Positions 9,112 through 16,150 are shown, counted from the stretch's first letter. The stretch is DNA of 47,613 bases from an uncultured Clostridia bacterium (GCA_947165365.1 CAMVAF010000008.1:1-47613); one strand, 5' to 3'. The notes: generated by a model from the sequence alone, not told the origin. Program-made: numbers and translations.

Positions 9112-9324
9112 ATGATTGATGATTGTGAAATTTTTAATTGTGAAAAGATAGCAAAAAGATATGGTATGACAACAAAACAATTTTTATCATTAGCTTCATA
9201 TTACCAACAAGAAATGGTTAAACAATATGCGAAAATGGTGATAAGAGAAAATGATGAGTTTTGCCAAAAAAAAGATAGTGAATTAATAAAGACAAAAAAA
9301 CTATTTGAAAGAAAGAAAAGGTAA
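9112..9324 (+). CDS. small hypothetical protein within nucleotide operon
   Basis: A 70-residue soluble, charged protein that I do not recognise. It has a helical central part (KIAKRYGMTTKQFLSLASYYQQEM) that resembles a small DNA-binding or adaptor helix bundle, and a strongly basic C-terminus (ending FERKKR). The start at 9112 is chosen because GGGAGG lies about 10 bases upstream; the upstream in-frame TTG at 9094 lies inside that site. It sits between folA and tmk, five bases before tmk, so it is probably co-transcribed. No function is proposed. Confidence 0.65.
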   Translation: MIDDCEIFNCEKIAKRYGMTTKQFLSLASYYQQEMVKQYAKMVIRENDEFCQKKDSELIKTKKLFERKKR

Positions 9325-9329
9325 AGATA

Positions 9330-9998
9330 ATGGGAAAATTTATTGTTATTGAGGGAACAGATTGTTCTGGAAAAGAAACACAAAGTAAATTATTAGTGGA
9401 AAAATTAAACAATTTAGGAAAAAAAGCGGTTAGATTAACATATCCTAATTATGAATCGCCAACAGGTAAAATTATTGGAGGTCCATATCTTGGAAAAGAA
9501 GAGATAGGTTCATGCTGGTTTCCTGAAGGAGCTGTTAACGTTGATCCAAAAGTAACAAGCTTATATTATGCCGCTGATAGAAAATATAACGAACATGATT
9601 TAAGAAAATATCTTGATGATGATTATTTTGTTATTTGTGATAGATATACTAGCAGTAATATGGCTCACCAAGGAAGTAAGATTAAGGATGATAACGAAAG
9701 ATTTGAAATGTATCAATGGATTGATAAATTAGAATATGATTTACTTGAACTTCCAAAACCAGATAAAACCATTTTTTTGCATATGCCATATTCATATGCT
9801 TTTGAACTTAAGAAAAATCGTTTAAGTCTTGATGAACATGAAAAAAGTGAAGAGCACCTAAAAAAATCAGAGGTTGCTTATTTGGAATTATCATCATTTT
9901 ATAATTGGATTAATATCAATTGTATTAAAAATGATAAAATAAGAACTATTGATAATATTAATAAAGAAATAATGGAAAATATAAAGGAGTATCTATAA
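9330..9998 (+). CDS. tmk: thymidylate kinase
   Basis: Phosphorylates dTMP to dTDP with ATP, the step after thymidylate synthase. Seen: P-loop GTDCSGKET at residues about 9-17, the DR(Y) motif CDRYTSSNMAHQG near residue 107-119 typical of dTMP kinases, and a C-terminal lid region with KKNRLSLDEHEKSEEHL. The P-loop has Glu where the usual motif has Ser/Thr after GK (GKET), a variant that occurs in a subgroup of nucleoside-monophosphate kinases. 222 residues is typical. The gene ends on the A of the next start (pyrH), so the two are coupled. A role as a related deoxynucleoside kinase is possible but less likely. Confidence 0.88.
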   Translation: MGKFIVIEGTDCSGKETQSKLLVEKLNNLGKKAVRLTYPNYESPTGKIIGGPYLGKEEIGSCWFPEGAVNVDPKVTSLYYAADRKYNEHDLRKYLDDDYFVICDRYTSSNMAHQGSKIKDDNERFEMYQWIDKLEYDLLELPKPDKTIFLHMPYSYAFELKKNRLSLDEHEKSEEHLKKSEVAYLELSSFYNWININCIKNDKIRTIDNINKEIMENIKEYL

Positions 9999-10699
9999 TG
10001 TATAAGAGAATATTAATAAAATTAAGTGGTGAATCACTTATGAGTGATGATACCTTAGTTGATAAAGATAAAACCAAAGAGATTGCTGAATTAATAAAGA
10101 GAGTAAGAGAAAAAAATATTGAAGTAGGTATTGTTATTGGAGGTGGCAATTTCTTCCGTGGAAGAAGCAATAAAGATATGTATCCATATTATGTTGATAA
10201 TATGGGGATGCTTGGTACAATGATTAATGGAATTGGTCTTATGGATGCCATGAGAAATGCTAAAGTTAATGCCAAAATGTTTTCCCCATTCGCTCTTTTA
10301 GATTTTAAAACAGATTATTCCAATGAGGAAATACTAGAATTGATTAAAGATAATGTCATGATATTTACTGGAGGAACAGGTCATTCAGGTTGTTCTACTG
10401 ATACTGCAGCAAGTAATAAGGCTAGCCTTATCAAGGCCGATGCTATTATCAAATTAACAAATGTTGATGGTGTTTATAATAAGGATCCTAATAAATATCC
10501 GGATGCTATTAAATATGATAAATTAACTCATCAAGATGTTTTAAATAATTCAGAAATAAAAGTTATGGATATCGCCGCAATAGAAGAGTGTCAAAAAGAA
10601 AATATTGATATAACAGTTATTAATTTTAATGATAAAGAAAATTTAATTAGAGTTCTAGATGGACAAGAAATAGGAACTAAAATAACATCTCATGAATAG
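9998..10699 (+). CDS. pyrH: UMP kinase
   Basis: Phosphorylates UMP to UDP in pyrimidine nucleotide synthesis; bacterial enzymes are hexameric amino-acid-kinase-fold proteins. Seen: KLSGESL near the N-terminus, VIGGGNFFRG (about residues 46-55), TGGTGHSGCSTDTAA (about 125-139) and KLTNVDGVYNKDP (about 157-169). At 233 residues it has the usual length. The canonical GTGNPFFTTDTAA segment is here GGTGHSGCSTDTAA, a divergent version of the same loop. AAAGGAG lies inside the end of tmk. It overlaps the downstream small membrane-protein gene by 8 bases. Confidence 0.93.
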   Translation: MYKRILIKLSGESLMSDDTLVDKDKTKEIAELIKRVREKNIEVGIVIGGGNFFRGRSNKDMYPYYVDNMGMLGTMINGIGLMDAMRNAKVNAKMFSPFALLDFKTDYSNEEILELIKDNVMIFTGGTGHSGCSTDTAASNKASLIKADAIIKLTNVDGVYNKDPNKYPDAIKYDKLTHQDVLNNSEIKVMDIAAIEECQKENIDITVINFNDKENLIRVLDGQEIGTKITSHE

Positions 10700-10871
10700 C
10701 AATGACTTAAAATTTAGAGAATATAAAAGAAAAAAAATAATTAAATACATTTATATTTTGTTATCATTATTATTAATTATCTTAGAAATACTAGCGTTAT
10801 TTAATATTTTAAACATGATTTGGGGAATTATTATCTTCATAATTTTAATTTTTCTAAAAAAATATTTATAA
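10692..10871 (+). CDS. small two-helix membrane protein overlapping pyrH
   Basis: A 59-residue reading frame starting with ATG inside the end of pyrH (8-base overlap) and ending with TAA. It has a basic head (KFREYKRKKIIKY) and then two hydrophobic stretches, about residues 20-39 and 42-55, separated by a short turn, ending KKYL. This is the layout of a small inner-membrane hairpin protein with a positive cytosolic N-terminus. No strong ribosome-binding site is seen, so translation would depend on coupling to pyrH. No homology is recognised. It could be a chance frame, but the amphipathic pattern and neat fit between genes argue for a real gene. Confidence 0.5.
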   Translation: MNSNDLKFREYKRKKIIKYIYILLSLLLIILEILALFNILNMIWGIIIFIILIFLKKYL

Positions 10872-10876
10872 AACAA

Positions 10877-10905
10877 TTGATTTTAGTAATTTTTTTTGGT
10901 AATAT
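10877..10905 (+). promoter_or_regulatory. putative promoter for anchored Asn/Pro-rich protein
   Basis: TTGATT and TAATAT with a 17-base spacer, 37 bases before the start codon at 10942. The match is moderate. Confidence 0.4.
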
Positions 10906-10941
10906 AATATATATAATAGAGAAGGAATAAAAGGTGATAAA

Positions 10942-11853
10942 ATGGATATTAGTTTAGGATGGTTTTTTAAAGTACCAGGATTATTTATATTAGTAGGTGT
11001 ACTATTGATTATAATAGCACTTGTTGTATTTTTAGTTGGAAGCCAAAAAGAAAAAAAGGCAATGTCAGAAAGTGTTCCCAAAGAAAATAATACAGATCAA
11101 GGAACGGAGTCTAACATGACTACAACAACTTCAGTAAATGATTTTGGATTAAATCAAGGAGTAACTCCTGTTGCAACAGTTGCAACGCCAATAGTAACTG
11201 ACACTAATAATAATCAAACAATAGGAGTAGCACCTGTAGTAGCTGCACCTGTTGATAATGCAGTAAATATAGCACAACCTATTGTTAATAACGCTATGGT
11301 AACCCCAGTTAATAATGAGATGCCACAAGAAGTAGCTCCTGTTAGTAATGATATTGTAACACCAGTAATATCAAATGAACCAACAAATAATGGTGTAATA
11401 CCTCCAATTACTAATAGTGATATGAATAATGCCCTAAATGTTATTACTCCAGTGGTAACACCAGATGCATTACCAAATAATGATATGATAGTACCTATAT
11501 CAAATGAAAATAATACCGTAAATAATGAAACAATTCCAAATGAACAAGCATCACTTGTAAATCCAACCGTTGTGCCAATTGATAATAGTGTGTCTGTAAC
11601 ACCTACTATTACCAAAGAACCAACAACTGATAATATTACTGCACCAAATACGATAACTTCTAATCAAGTTGAAAATGTTGTAACACCATTGAGTGAACCT
11701 GTTAATAATCAGGTAAATGAAAAAACAGATGTTTTACAAGTTGTTGATGTAAATGCATTAACACCAAATATTAAAGAGACACCAACTGAGGTTCCACAAG
11801 AAATTCCAGTTGAAACTATAGAAAAAGATAAAGAAGATATTGAGGAAATATAA
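10942..11853 (+). CDS. membrane-anchored low-complexity Asn/Pro/Val/Thr-rich protein
   Basis: A 303-residue protein with one clear hydrophobic helix near the N-terminus (about residues 12-34), a short basic stop (SQKEKKAM), and then about 260 residues of low-complexity sequence rich in Asn, Pro, Val, Thr and Ile, with loosely repeated NN..V.P units, turning acidic at the end (EKDKEDIEEI). The positive residues after the helix suggest the disordered tail is cytoplasmic, but the reverse cannot be excluded. No enzymatic motif is seen. AAGGTGAT precedes the start. It lies directly before a CvpA-type gene, about 40 bases apart. Function unknown. Confidence 0.7.
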   Translation: MDISLGWFFKVPGLFILVGVLLIIIALVVFLVGSQKEKKAMSESVPKENNTDQGTESNMTTTTSVNDFGLNQGVTPVATVATPIVTDTNNNQTIGVAPVVAAPVDNAVNIAQPIVNNAMVTPVNNEMPQEVAPVSNDIVTPVISNEPTNNGVIPPITNSDMNNALNVITPVVTPDALPNNDMIVPISNENNTVNNETIPNEQASLVNPTVVPIDNSVSVTPTITKEPTTDNITAPNTITSNQVENVVTPLSEPVNNQVNEKTDVLQVVDVNALTPNIKETPTEVPQEIPVETIEKDKEDIEEI

Positions 11854-11893
11854 CATTAGTTTATTTCCTTAATTTTATATAAGGAGAATAACC

Positions 11894-12589
11894 ATGAAAG
11901 TATATGATATTGCTATTATAATAATCTTAATTTTGTTTGCTTTAAAAGGTTTTAAAGATGGATTTTTTAAAACAATTGTAAGCTTTGTTGGTTTTTTAAT
12001 TATAACTATTTTAGCATACAATTTAAAAAATATAGTTGGTGATTTCTTAGTTCTTAATTTTCCTTTTTTCCATTTTAATTCTTTCTTTGGAGGAGCAAGT
12101 GTTTTAAATATTATCTTTTATCAAGGAATAGCTTTTATTTTAATGTTTTTGTTACTGGAAATTATTTATAAGATTATTTTAACAGTAACAGGAATTATCG
12201 AAAAAATTTTAAAATTGACAATAATTTTGGGAATACCATCAAAGATATTAGGACTATTATTTGGTTTTTTAGAAGGTTATATTATTGTTTATCTAATATT
12301 ATTCTTTTTAGCACAACCATTTATAAGCATTAATATTCAAGATAATAGTAATTTAATGAATCCTATACTAGAAAAAACACCAATTCTTTCCCATTATGGT
12401 GAAAAAGGTTTAGAAGTTTTTAATGAATTAAAAGAATTATCAAATATTGATGATACAAATGAACTTGATTTAAAAATGGCAGATATTGTTTTAAAAGAAA
12501 AAGTAATATCTAAAGATACCTTTAAAACATTAATAGAAAAAGAAAAAATAAAAATTACTGGTATTGATGAAATAATAGATAAATACTAA
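11894..12589 (+). CDS. cvpA: CvpA family membrane protein
   Basis: Four-helix inner-membrane protein of the CvpA (colicin V production) family. Seen: the N-terminal DIAIIIILILFALKGFKDGF, where the short K-G-F-K-D-G-F turn after helix 1 is the family hallmark, followed by three more helices (about residues 24-45, 69-93 and 108-140) and a soluble C-terminal region of about 90 residues that is mainly helical and charged. The start follows AAGGAG. In other bacteria CvpA affects envelope stability and polysaccharide or bacteriocin export; the role here is unknown. A terminator follows the gene. Confidence 0.82.
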   Translation: MKVYDIAIIIILILFALKGFKDGFFKTIVSFVGFLIITILAYNLKNIVGDFLVLNFPFFHFNSFFGGASVLNIIFYQGIAFILMFLLLEIIYKIILTVTGIIEKILKLTIILGIPSKILGLLFGFLEGYIIVYLILFFLAQPFISINIQDNSNLMNPILEKTPILSHYGEKGLEVFNELKELSNIDDTNELDLKMADIVLKEKVISKDTFKTLIEKEKIKITGIDEIIDKY

Positions 12590-12621
12590 AATATTTATTT
12601 ATAAATTATTCGATAAATAAT

Positions 12622-12644
12622 AGAAGGTTAATCCTTCTTTTTTT
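12622..12644 (+). terminator. intrinsic terminator after cvpA
   Basis: AGAAGG and CCTTCT form a perfect 6-bp stem (loop TTAAT) followed by a run of T that merges into the TTGACA of the next promoter. Confidence 0.8.
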
Positions 12645-12675
12645 GACATTTTTTTCTTATAAATAATAGTATAGT
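12643..12675 (+). promoter_or_regulatory. putative spoIIG promoter with long spacer
   Basis: TTGACA at 12643-12648 and TATAGT at 12670-12675 are 21 bases apart, too far for a standard sigma-A promoter. The Bacillus subtilis spoIIG promoter, activated by Spo0A, also has near-consensus elements with an over-long spacer. A TTCGATAA at 12609-12616 differs by one base from the reverse 0A-box TTCGACAA. The start codon of spoIIGA is 16 bases after the -10. An alternative -10, TAGTAT at 12667, would give an 18-base spacer. Confidence 0.45.
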
Positions 12676-12690
12676 ATTAATGGTGATAAG

Positions 12691-13428
12691 ATGATAATAT
12701 ATCTTGATATAGTTTTTCTTTTAAACATTGTATTAGATTTCATCTTATTAATGAGTGTTAGTATTATTCTAACACGAAATGCAAGTATTAAAAGAATATT
12801 ATTAGGTAGTATGATTGGAGGTGTATCGACAACATTATTATTCATTAATATAAATAGTCTTTTATTATTTATATTAAAAATAATTTTAGGATTATTAATG
12901 GTTTTGGCAACATTTTCCTATAACAATTTTAAATATACTTTTAACAATCTTTTTTATTTATTAACAATTAGTTTTATTTTATCTGGTATTTTATATTTAT
13001 TTATAGATCAAGAAAATTATAGTTACCTAATATTATCCATTTTTTTTATTATAATTCCTATTATTTATTATAAACAATTAAAGACGTATCAAGATAATTA
13101 TTCTAATTATTATCATGTCAAAATTTTTTATAAAAAAAAGATTTATAATTTAACTGGTTATCTTGATACCGGTAATCAATTATTTGATTTGTATAAAAAA
13201 AGACCTGTTATTTTGACAGATTATCAAATAAATATAAAGGAAAATGATATTATCTATGTTCCATTTTCATCAGTTAACACTGAAGGAATAATTAAATGTT
13301 TTAAACCAGATAAAATAATAGTAAATAATAAGGAAATAAAAAATTATCTTGTAGGTATATCTAACAAGAAAATTAAAATTGATGGTGTTAATATAATTTT
13401 ACATAGTAAAATGAAAGGAATAGTATAA
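12691..13428 (+). CDS. spoIIGA: sigma-E processing aspartic protease SpoIIGA
   Basis: Membrane-embedded aspartic protease that cleaves pro-sigma-E in the mother cell at the asymmetric-division stage of sporulation. The first 130 residues hold five hydrophobic helices; the C-terminal domain carries the pepsin-like active site GYLDTGNQLF with Asp159, and the downstream VPFSSVNTEGI block that is conserved in SpoIIGA. At 245 residues it is somewhat shorter than the Bacillus protein. The start follows GGTGAT. Its stop overlaps the sigE start (TAATG), the classic spoIIG arrangement, which makes the assignment firm. Activity would need dimerisation and the forespore signal SpoIIR, not seen in this window. 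Confidence 0.92.
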   Translation: MIIYLDIVFLLNIVLDFILLMSVSIILTRNASIKRILLGSMIGGVSTTLLFININSLLLFILKIILGLLMVLATFSYNNFKYTFNNLFYLLTISFILSGILYLFIDQENYSYLILSIFFIIIPIIYYKQLKTYQDNYSNYYHVKIFYKKKIYNLTGYLDTGNQLFDLYKKRPVILTDYQINIKENDIIYVPFSSVNTEGIIKCFKPDKIIVNNKEIKNYLVGISNKKIKIDGVNIILHSKMKGIV

Positions 13429-14117
13429 TGAATAAGTTATTAGAAAAAATAAGAAAAATATTTATTAAAGTAGGGGAAGTATTCTATGTTGGAAGTACTG
13501 ATAAATTACCCCCTCCTTTATCAAAAGAAGAGGAAGAATATTATGTAGAGATGAGTAAAGATGGTGATTTACATGCTAGAGATAAACTTATAGAACATAA
13601 TTTAAGATTAGTCGTTTTTTTAGCTAAAAAATATGAAAATACTAATGTTGATTTAGAAGATTTAGTAAGTATAGGAACCATTGGTTTAATGAAAGCAGTA
13701 AAAACTTTTAGTAATGATAAAAATATTAAATTAGCAACGTATGCATCACGTTGTATTGATAATGAAATTCTTATGTTTTTAAGAAAAAACAAAAAGGTTA
13801 GAGGAGAAGTAAGTTTTGAAGAAAGTCTATCTTTTGATGCTGATGGTAATGAATTGCATCTTGAAGATGTTTTAGGAACAGATGCTGATATTGTAACAAA
13901 ACCATTAGAAGAAGATTTAAATAAAAAAATAATGATGGAAGAAATAAATAAATTAAAAGAGCGAGATAAAGAGATAATTATTATGCGTTATGGATTATTT
14001 AATCATCCTGAAAAAACCCAAAAGGAAGTTGCTGATATTTTAGGTATTAGTCAATCATATATTTCAAGAATAGAAAAAAAGGTTATTAAAAAATTAAAAA
14101 ACATTGTTAAATGTTGA
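13428..14117 (+). CDS. sigE: sporulation sigma factor sigma-E (as pro-sigma-E)
   Basis: Early mother-cell sigma factor of sporulation, made as an inactive membrane-associated precursor and cut by SpoIIGA. Seen: a hydrophobic/basic pro-sequence followed by YVGSTDKLPPPLS (about residues 20-32), sigma region 2 (NLRLVVFLAKKYENT, DLVSIGTIGLMKAVKTF, KLATYASRCIDNEILM), and region 4 (KTQKEVADILGISQSYISRIEKK). The 229 residues are slightly shorter than usual because the pro-sequence is short. It overlaps spoIIGA by one base. The -35 of the downstream tRNA promoter covers its TGA stop codon. Sequence motifs distinguish it from sigma-G/F, which lack the pro-sequence. Confidence 0.94.
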   Translation: MNKLLEKIRKIFIKVGEVFYVGSTDKLPPPLSKEEEEYYVEMSKDGDLHARDKLIEHNLRLVVFLAKKYENTNVDLEDLVSIGTIGLMKAVKTFSNDKNIKLATYASRCIDNEILMFLRKNKKVRGEVSFEESLSFDADGNELHLEDVLGTDADIVTKPLEEDLNKKIMMEEINKLKERDKEIIIMRYGLFNHPEKTQKEVADILGISQSYISRIEKKVIKKLKNIVKC

Positions 14118-14141
14118 CAATGTTTATTTTTTTGGTACAAT
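14114..14141 (+). promoter_or_regulatory. promoter of tRNA-Thr
   Basis: TTGACA (14114-14119) and TACAAT (14136-14141) with a 16-base spacer, 8 bases before the tRNA 5' end. The -35 overlaps the sigE stop codon. Confidence 0.8.
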
Positions 14142-14149
14142 TATATTGT

Positions 14150-14223
14150 GCCCTTTTAGTTAAATGGTATAACGAAGCCATGGTAAGGCTTAATCGCAAG
14201 TCCGATTCTTGCTTAGGGCACCA
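14150..14223 (+). tRNA. tRNA-Thr (anticodon GGT), unusual acceptor stem
   Basis: A cloverleaf folds with D stem GTTA/TAAC, anticodon stem AAGCC/GGCTT around loop ATGGTAA (anticodon GGT at 14182-14184) and T stem GCAAG/CTTGC; CCA is encoded at 14221-14223. The acceptor stem pairs only at five positions: the last two (14155-14156 with 14213-14214) are U-U. The T loop reads TCCGATT, with C where the near-universal T55 stands. The strong promoter upstream suggests it is expressed, but these departures could also mean early decay. Confidence 0.8.
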
Positions 14224-14236
14224 TATTAGTGTGAAA

Positions 14237-14253
14237 CTCGGAAAAATTCCGAG
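14237..14253 (+). other. hairpin in the tRNA-Thr 3' trailer
   Basis: CTCGGAA and TTCCGAG form a perfect 7-bp stem around AAA, 14 bases after the encoded CCA. There is no T-tract; it would be part of the precursor transcript and may guide 3' processing. Confidence 0.5.
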
Positions 14254-14265
14254 ATGCAATAAATG

Positions 14266-14291
14266 AACTAACTAGAAATAGTTGGTTTTTT
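14266..14291 (+). terminator. intrinsic terminator of tRNA-Thr transcript
   Basis: A 9-bp stem (AACTAACTA with TAGTTGGTT, one G-U pair) closed by a GAAA tetraloop, with six T residues at its 3' side. Confidence 0.8.
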
Positions 14292-14316
14292 GTGTTTCAG
14301 AAGGGAGTAATGAGTT

Positions 14317-14526
14317 ATGTTCCAATTAGAAATAAAAAAACTTATTTATGAAATGATAATAATCTTTATTTATTAATTGAATTAGATAGTAATATTTATT
14401 TATATGATTTTGAAAGATGGAATTACTTGACAATGTACTAATAATTAGATACCCATCAGAATTGAGATATATTTTCGATATATCCTCAAATAATTTAAGA
14501 AAAATAGAAATTTATTTATTATTTTA
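14317..14526 (+). pseudogene. probable remnant of a small frameshifted gene
   Basis: An ATG at 14317 follows GGGAG and reads MFQLEIKKLIYE, then runs into nonsense. One base later in frame the text continues as NNLYLLIELDSNIYLYDFERW (14358 on), and a second shift near 14435 gives LLDNVLIIRYPSELRYIFDI and a stop at 14524-14526. Joined over two single-base shifts the three pieces read as a single protein-like chain of about 70 residues. No family is recognised. The stretch from 14224 to 14810 has no intact gene: it holds the tRNA terminator, this remnant, the RNA candidate at 14590-14700 and the 3' region of the flippase gene on the other strand. Chance frames in AT-rich DNA remain a possible explanation. 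Confidence 0.4.
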
Positions 14527-14555
14527 ATATTAATAAAAAAATAGCAAAGTAGAAC

Positions 14556-14584
14556 TTGAAAATCATATCAATTTATGATACTAT
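14556..14584 (+). promoter_or_regulatory. putative promoter of structured RNA
   Basis: TTGAAA (14556-14561) and TACTAT (14579-14584) with a 17-base spacer. Transcription would begin near 14591, just at the first hairpin of the RNA candidate. Confidence 0.5.
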
Positions 14585-14589
14585 GTATT

Positions 14590-14700
14590 TGTCAAGGGAA
14601 CTTGAATATAATAAAAAAGGGAATACCTAGTTTGAAGAGTTAGGTACTATTCCCAAGATTTGGCTTTAGTACCGACTTAAGCAGTTGGTACTATTTTTAT
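14590..14700 (+). ncRNA. candidate three-hairpin small RNA
   Basis: A compact unit of about 110 bases with its own promoter-like sequence and terminator. Hairpin 1 is TCAAG/CTTGA with a GGAA (GNRA-type) tetraloop at 14592-14605. Hairpin 2 (14619-14654) pairs GGGAATA with TATTCCC and, inside, CCTA with TAGG. Hairpin 3 (14667-14693) is an 11-bp stem with one G-U pair followed by TTTTTA and acts as the terminator. No known family (SRP, 6S, tmRNA, T-box) is recognised. There is no open reading frame of note. It could be a trans-acting RNA or the leader of a lost gene. Confidence 0.5.
14667..14698 (+). terminator. intrinsic terminator of structured RNA
   Basis: AGTACCGACT pairs with AGTTGGTACT (one G-U), extended by one T-A pair, loop TAAGC, followed by a TTTTT run. 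Confidence 0.8.
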
Positions 14701-14744
14701 TATATGGATTAATTATTAAAATACATTATTTTATAACTAAATTT

Positions 14745-14765
14745 GTTAGTACATTTATTACTAAC
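14745..14765 (-). other. hairpin downstream of spoVB-type gene
   Basis: GTTAGTA and TACTAAC form a perfect 7-bp stem about 45 bases past the stop codon of the minus-strand flippase gene. There is no good T-tract on that strand, so it is a weak terminator at best. Confidence 0.35.
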
Positions 14766-14810
14766 ATTAATTTGGTAATTGGTTATGGAATCTCCATCAT
14801 ATTGGCATCA

Positions 14811-16100
14811 TTATTTAATTATTTTTTTTATACATTTAATATGTCTTAAGGTAACAATTAAAATATTAATCATCATTGATATTAATAGACTATATAAACC
14901 AATTTTTAAAAAAGATAAAATAAATAAGAAAACTGTTTTAATTATAATTCCTATTAGGTTATCAAAAGTTACATCTTTAGCATGATTAGTCGCTTCTAAA
15001 AAACTTGAAAGAGGTGATTCTAATGAATACAAAATAAAGATAGGACTTAAAAATCTTAGATAGTTAACTCCTAAATTAGTTTTATAAAAAAACTTTAATA
15101 GAAATACAGGAAAAATATTAATTATAATGATTGTAAAAGTTCCAATAATCAATGAAAAAACAATCGCTTGTTTAAGTTTATTTTTAATATATAGAATATT
15201 TCTTTTAGCATATTCTCTTGAAATAATAGGAAACATAGCATTACTAATAGCCGTAGTAAAAAAACTAGGAAGAAGCAGTATTGGCATAACAAAAGCTGTA
15301 ATAACACCATATTCCGTTGTAATAAATTCAGTGTTATACCCAACTTTTAATAAAACAAAAGTAAGAATAATTGGTTCTAAAAAATATCCAATATTTCCTA
15401 AAATTCTTGTTGCCGTTGTAGGAATAGATATATCTAAAACATCTCTTAAATAAGAAAAATCTGGTTTTAAATCAATCTTTTTAATTGTAAATTTTTTAGG
15501 TAAAAAGAATATTAATACAAGACTAGATGATATTTCACTAAAAACATTAACTAAAATAAAAATTGTTGCAATAATTTTGGGTTCACGATTACTAAATAAA
15601 GGAATAACTATAATAATCAAAATTAATCTCACAACTTGTTCCATTAAATGACTAATAACATGCGGAAACATTTTTTCCTTTCCAAAAAAGAAACCTCTTA
15701 AAATACTTGATAAAGAATCAAATGGTAAAACCATGCTAATAGAAAGAATTGGAAGATAGGCATCACTATTATGTAAGAGATTATTGGCAATAAATTTGCA
15801 TGATACAATAAGAAACAATGTTAAAGTAATATTAATTAACACCGAAAGTGGTAAAATAGAAAATAATATTTTTTTACTTTGATATTTTCTTAAACTGACA
15901 AGTTTACTTATTCCTTTAGAAAATCCCAGTTGACTAATAGCCATCATAAGAGAAAATGTAGGTAATACTAACATATATAAAGAAATACTAGATATATCAG
16001 CAACACGTGATGATACCATACGAATAACAATGCCTAATAATTTTGTTAAAGCACCACCAATAATTAAGATAATACTACTTTTAATAAATTTTTCTTTCAT
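14811..16100 (-). CDS. spoVB: SpoVB/MurJ-type lipid flippase
   Basis: Multi-pass (about 12-14 helices) MOP-superfamily flippase. SpoVB-family members take part in spore cortex peptidoglycan synthesis, probably moving lipid II; relatives do so in vegetative growth. Seen: an N-terminus of the family (SSIILIIGGALTKLLGIVIRM), the QLGFSKGISKLVS block near residue 60, and LRGFFFGKEKMFPHVISHLMEQVVR near residues 125-150, all typical of SpoVB. 429 residues is a little short. It is downstream of, and same strand as, a lipoprotein gene 36 bases away. No clear ribosome-binding site is visible before the ATG. Its co-occurrence with spoIIGA-sigE supports the sporulation assignment over a polysaccharide flippase. 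Confidence 0.8.
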   Translation of the reverse strand: MKEKFIKSSIILIIGGALTKLLGIVIRMVSSRVADISSISLYMLVLPTFSLMMAISQLGFSKGISKLVSLRKYQSKKILFSILPLSVLINITLTLFLIVSCKFIANNLLHNSDAYLPILSISMVLPFDSLSSILRGFFFGKEKMFPHVISHLMEQVVRLILIIIVIPLFSNREPKIIATIFILVNVFSEISSSLVLIFFLPKKFTIKKIDLKPDFSYLRDVLDISIPTTATRILGNIGYFLEPIILTFVLLKVGYNTEFITTEYGVITAFVMPILLLPSFFTTAISNAMFPIISREYAKRNILYIKNKLKQAIVFSLIIGTFTIIIINIFPVFLLKFFYKTNLGVNYLRFLSPIFILYSLESPLSSFLEATNHAKDVTFDNLIGIIIKTVFLFILSFLKIGLYSLLISMMINILIVTLRHIKCIKKIIK

Positions 16101-16120
16101 ACTAAATTATATTAAAAATA

Positions 16121-16150
16121 ATAAAAAAAAGAAGATTATTTCTCTTCTTT
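16121..16150 (-). terminator. intrinsic terminator overlapping lipoprotein 3' end
   Basis: On the minus strand AAAGAAG and CTTCTTT form a 7-bp stem and run into a long T-tract (the A-run at 16121-16130). The stem contains the stop codon of the lipoprotein gene. Confidence 0.75.

Noticed and set aside
11214-11615. A 133-residue minus-strand frame
   Set aside because: Shadow of the low-complexity Asn/Pro-rich gene on the plus strand; repeated composition creates long open frames on the opposite strand.
14590-14700. tracrRNA or riboswitch assignment for the three-hairpin RNA
   Set aside because: No Cas gene or repeat is near, no conserved riboswitch core is seen, and the next gene downstream is on the opposite strand.
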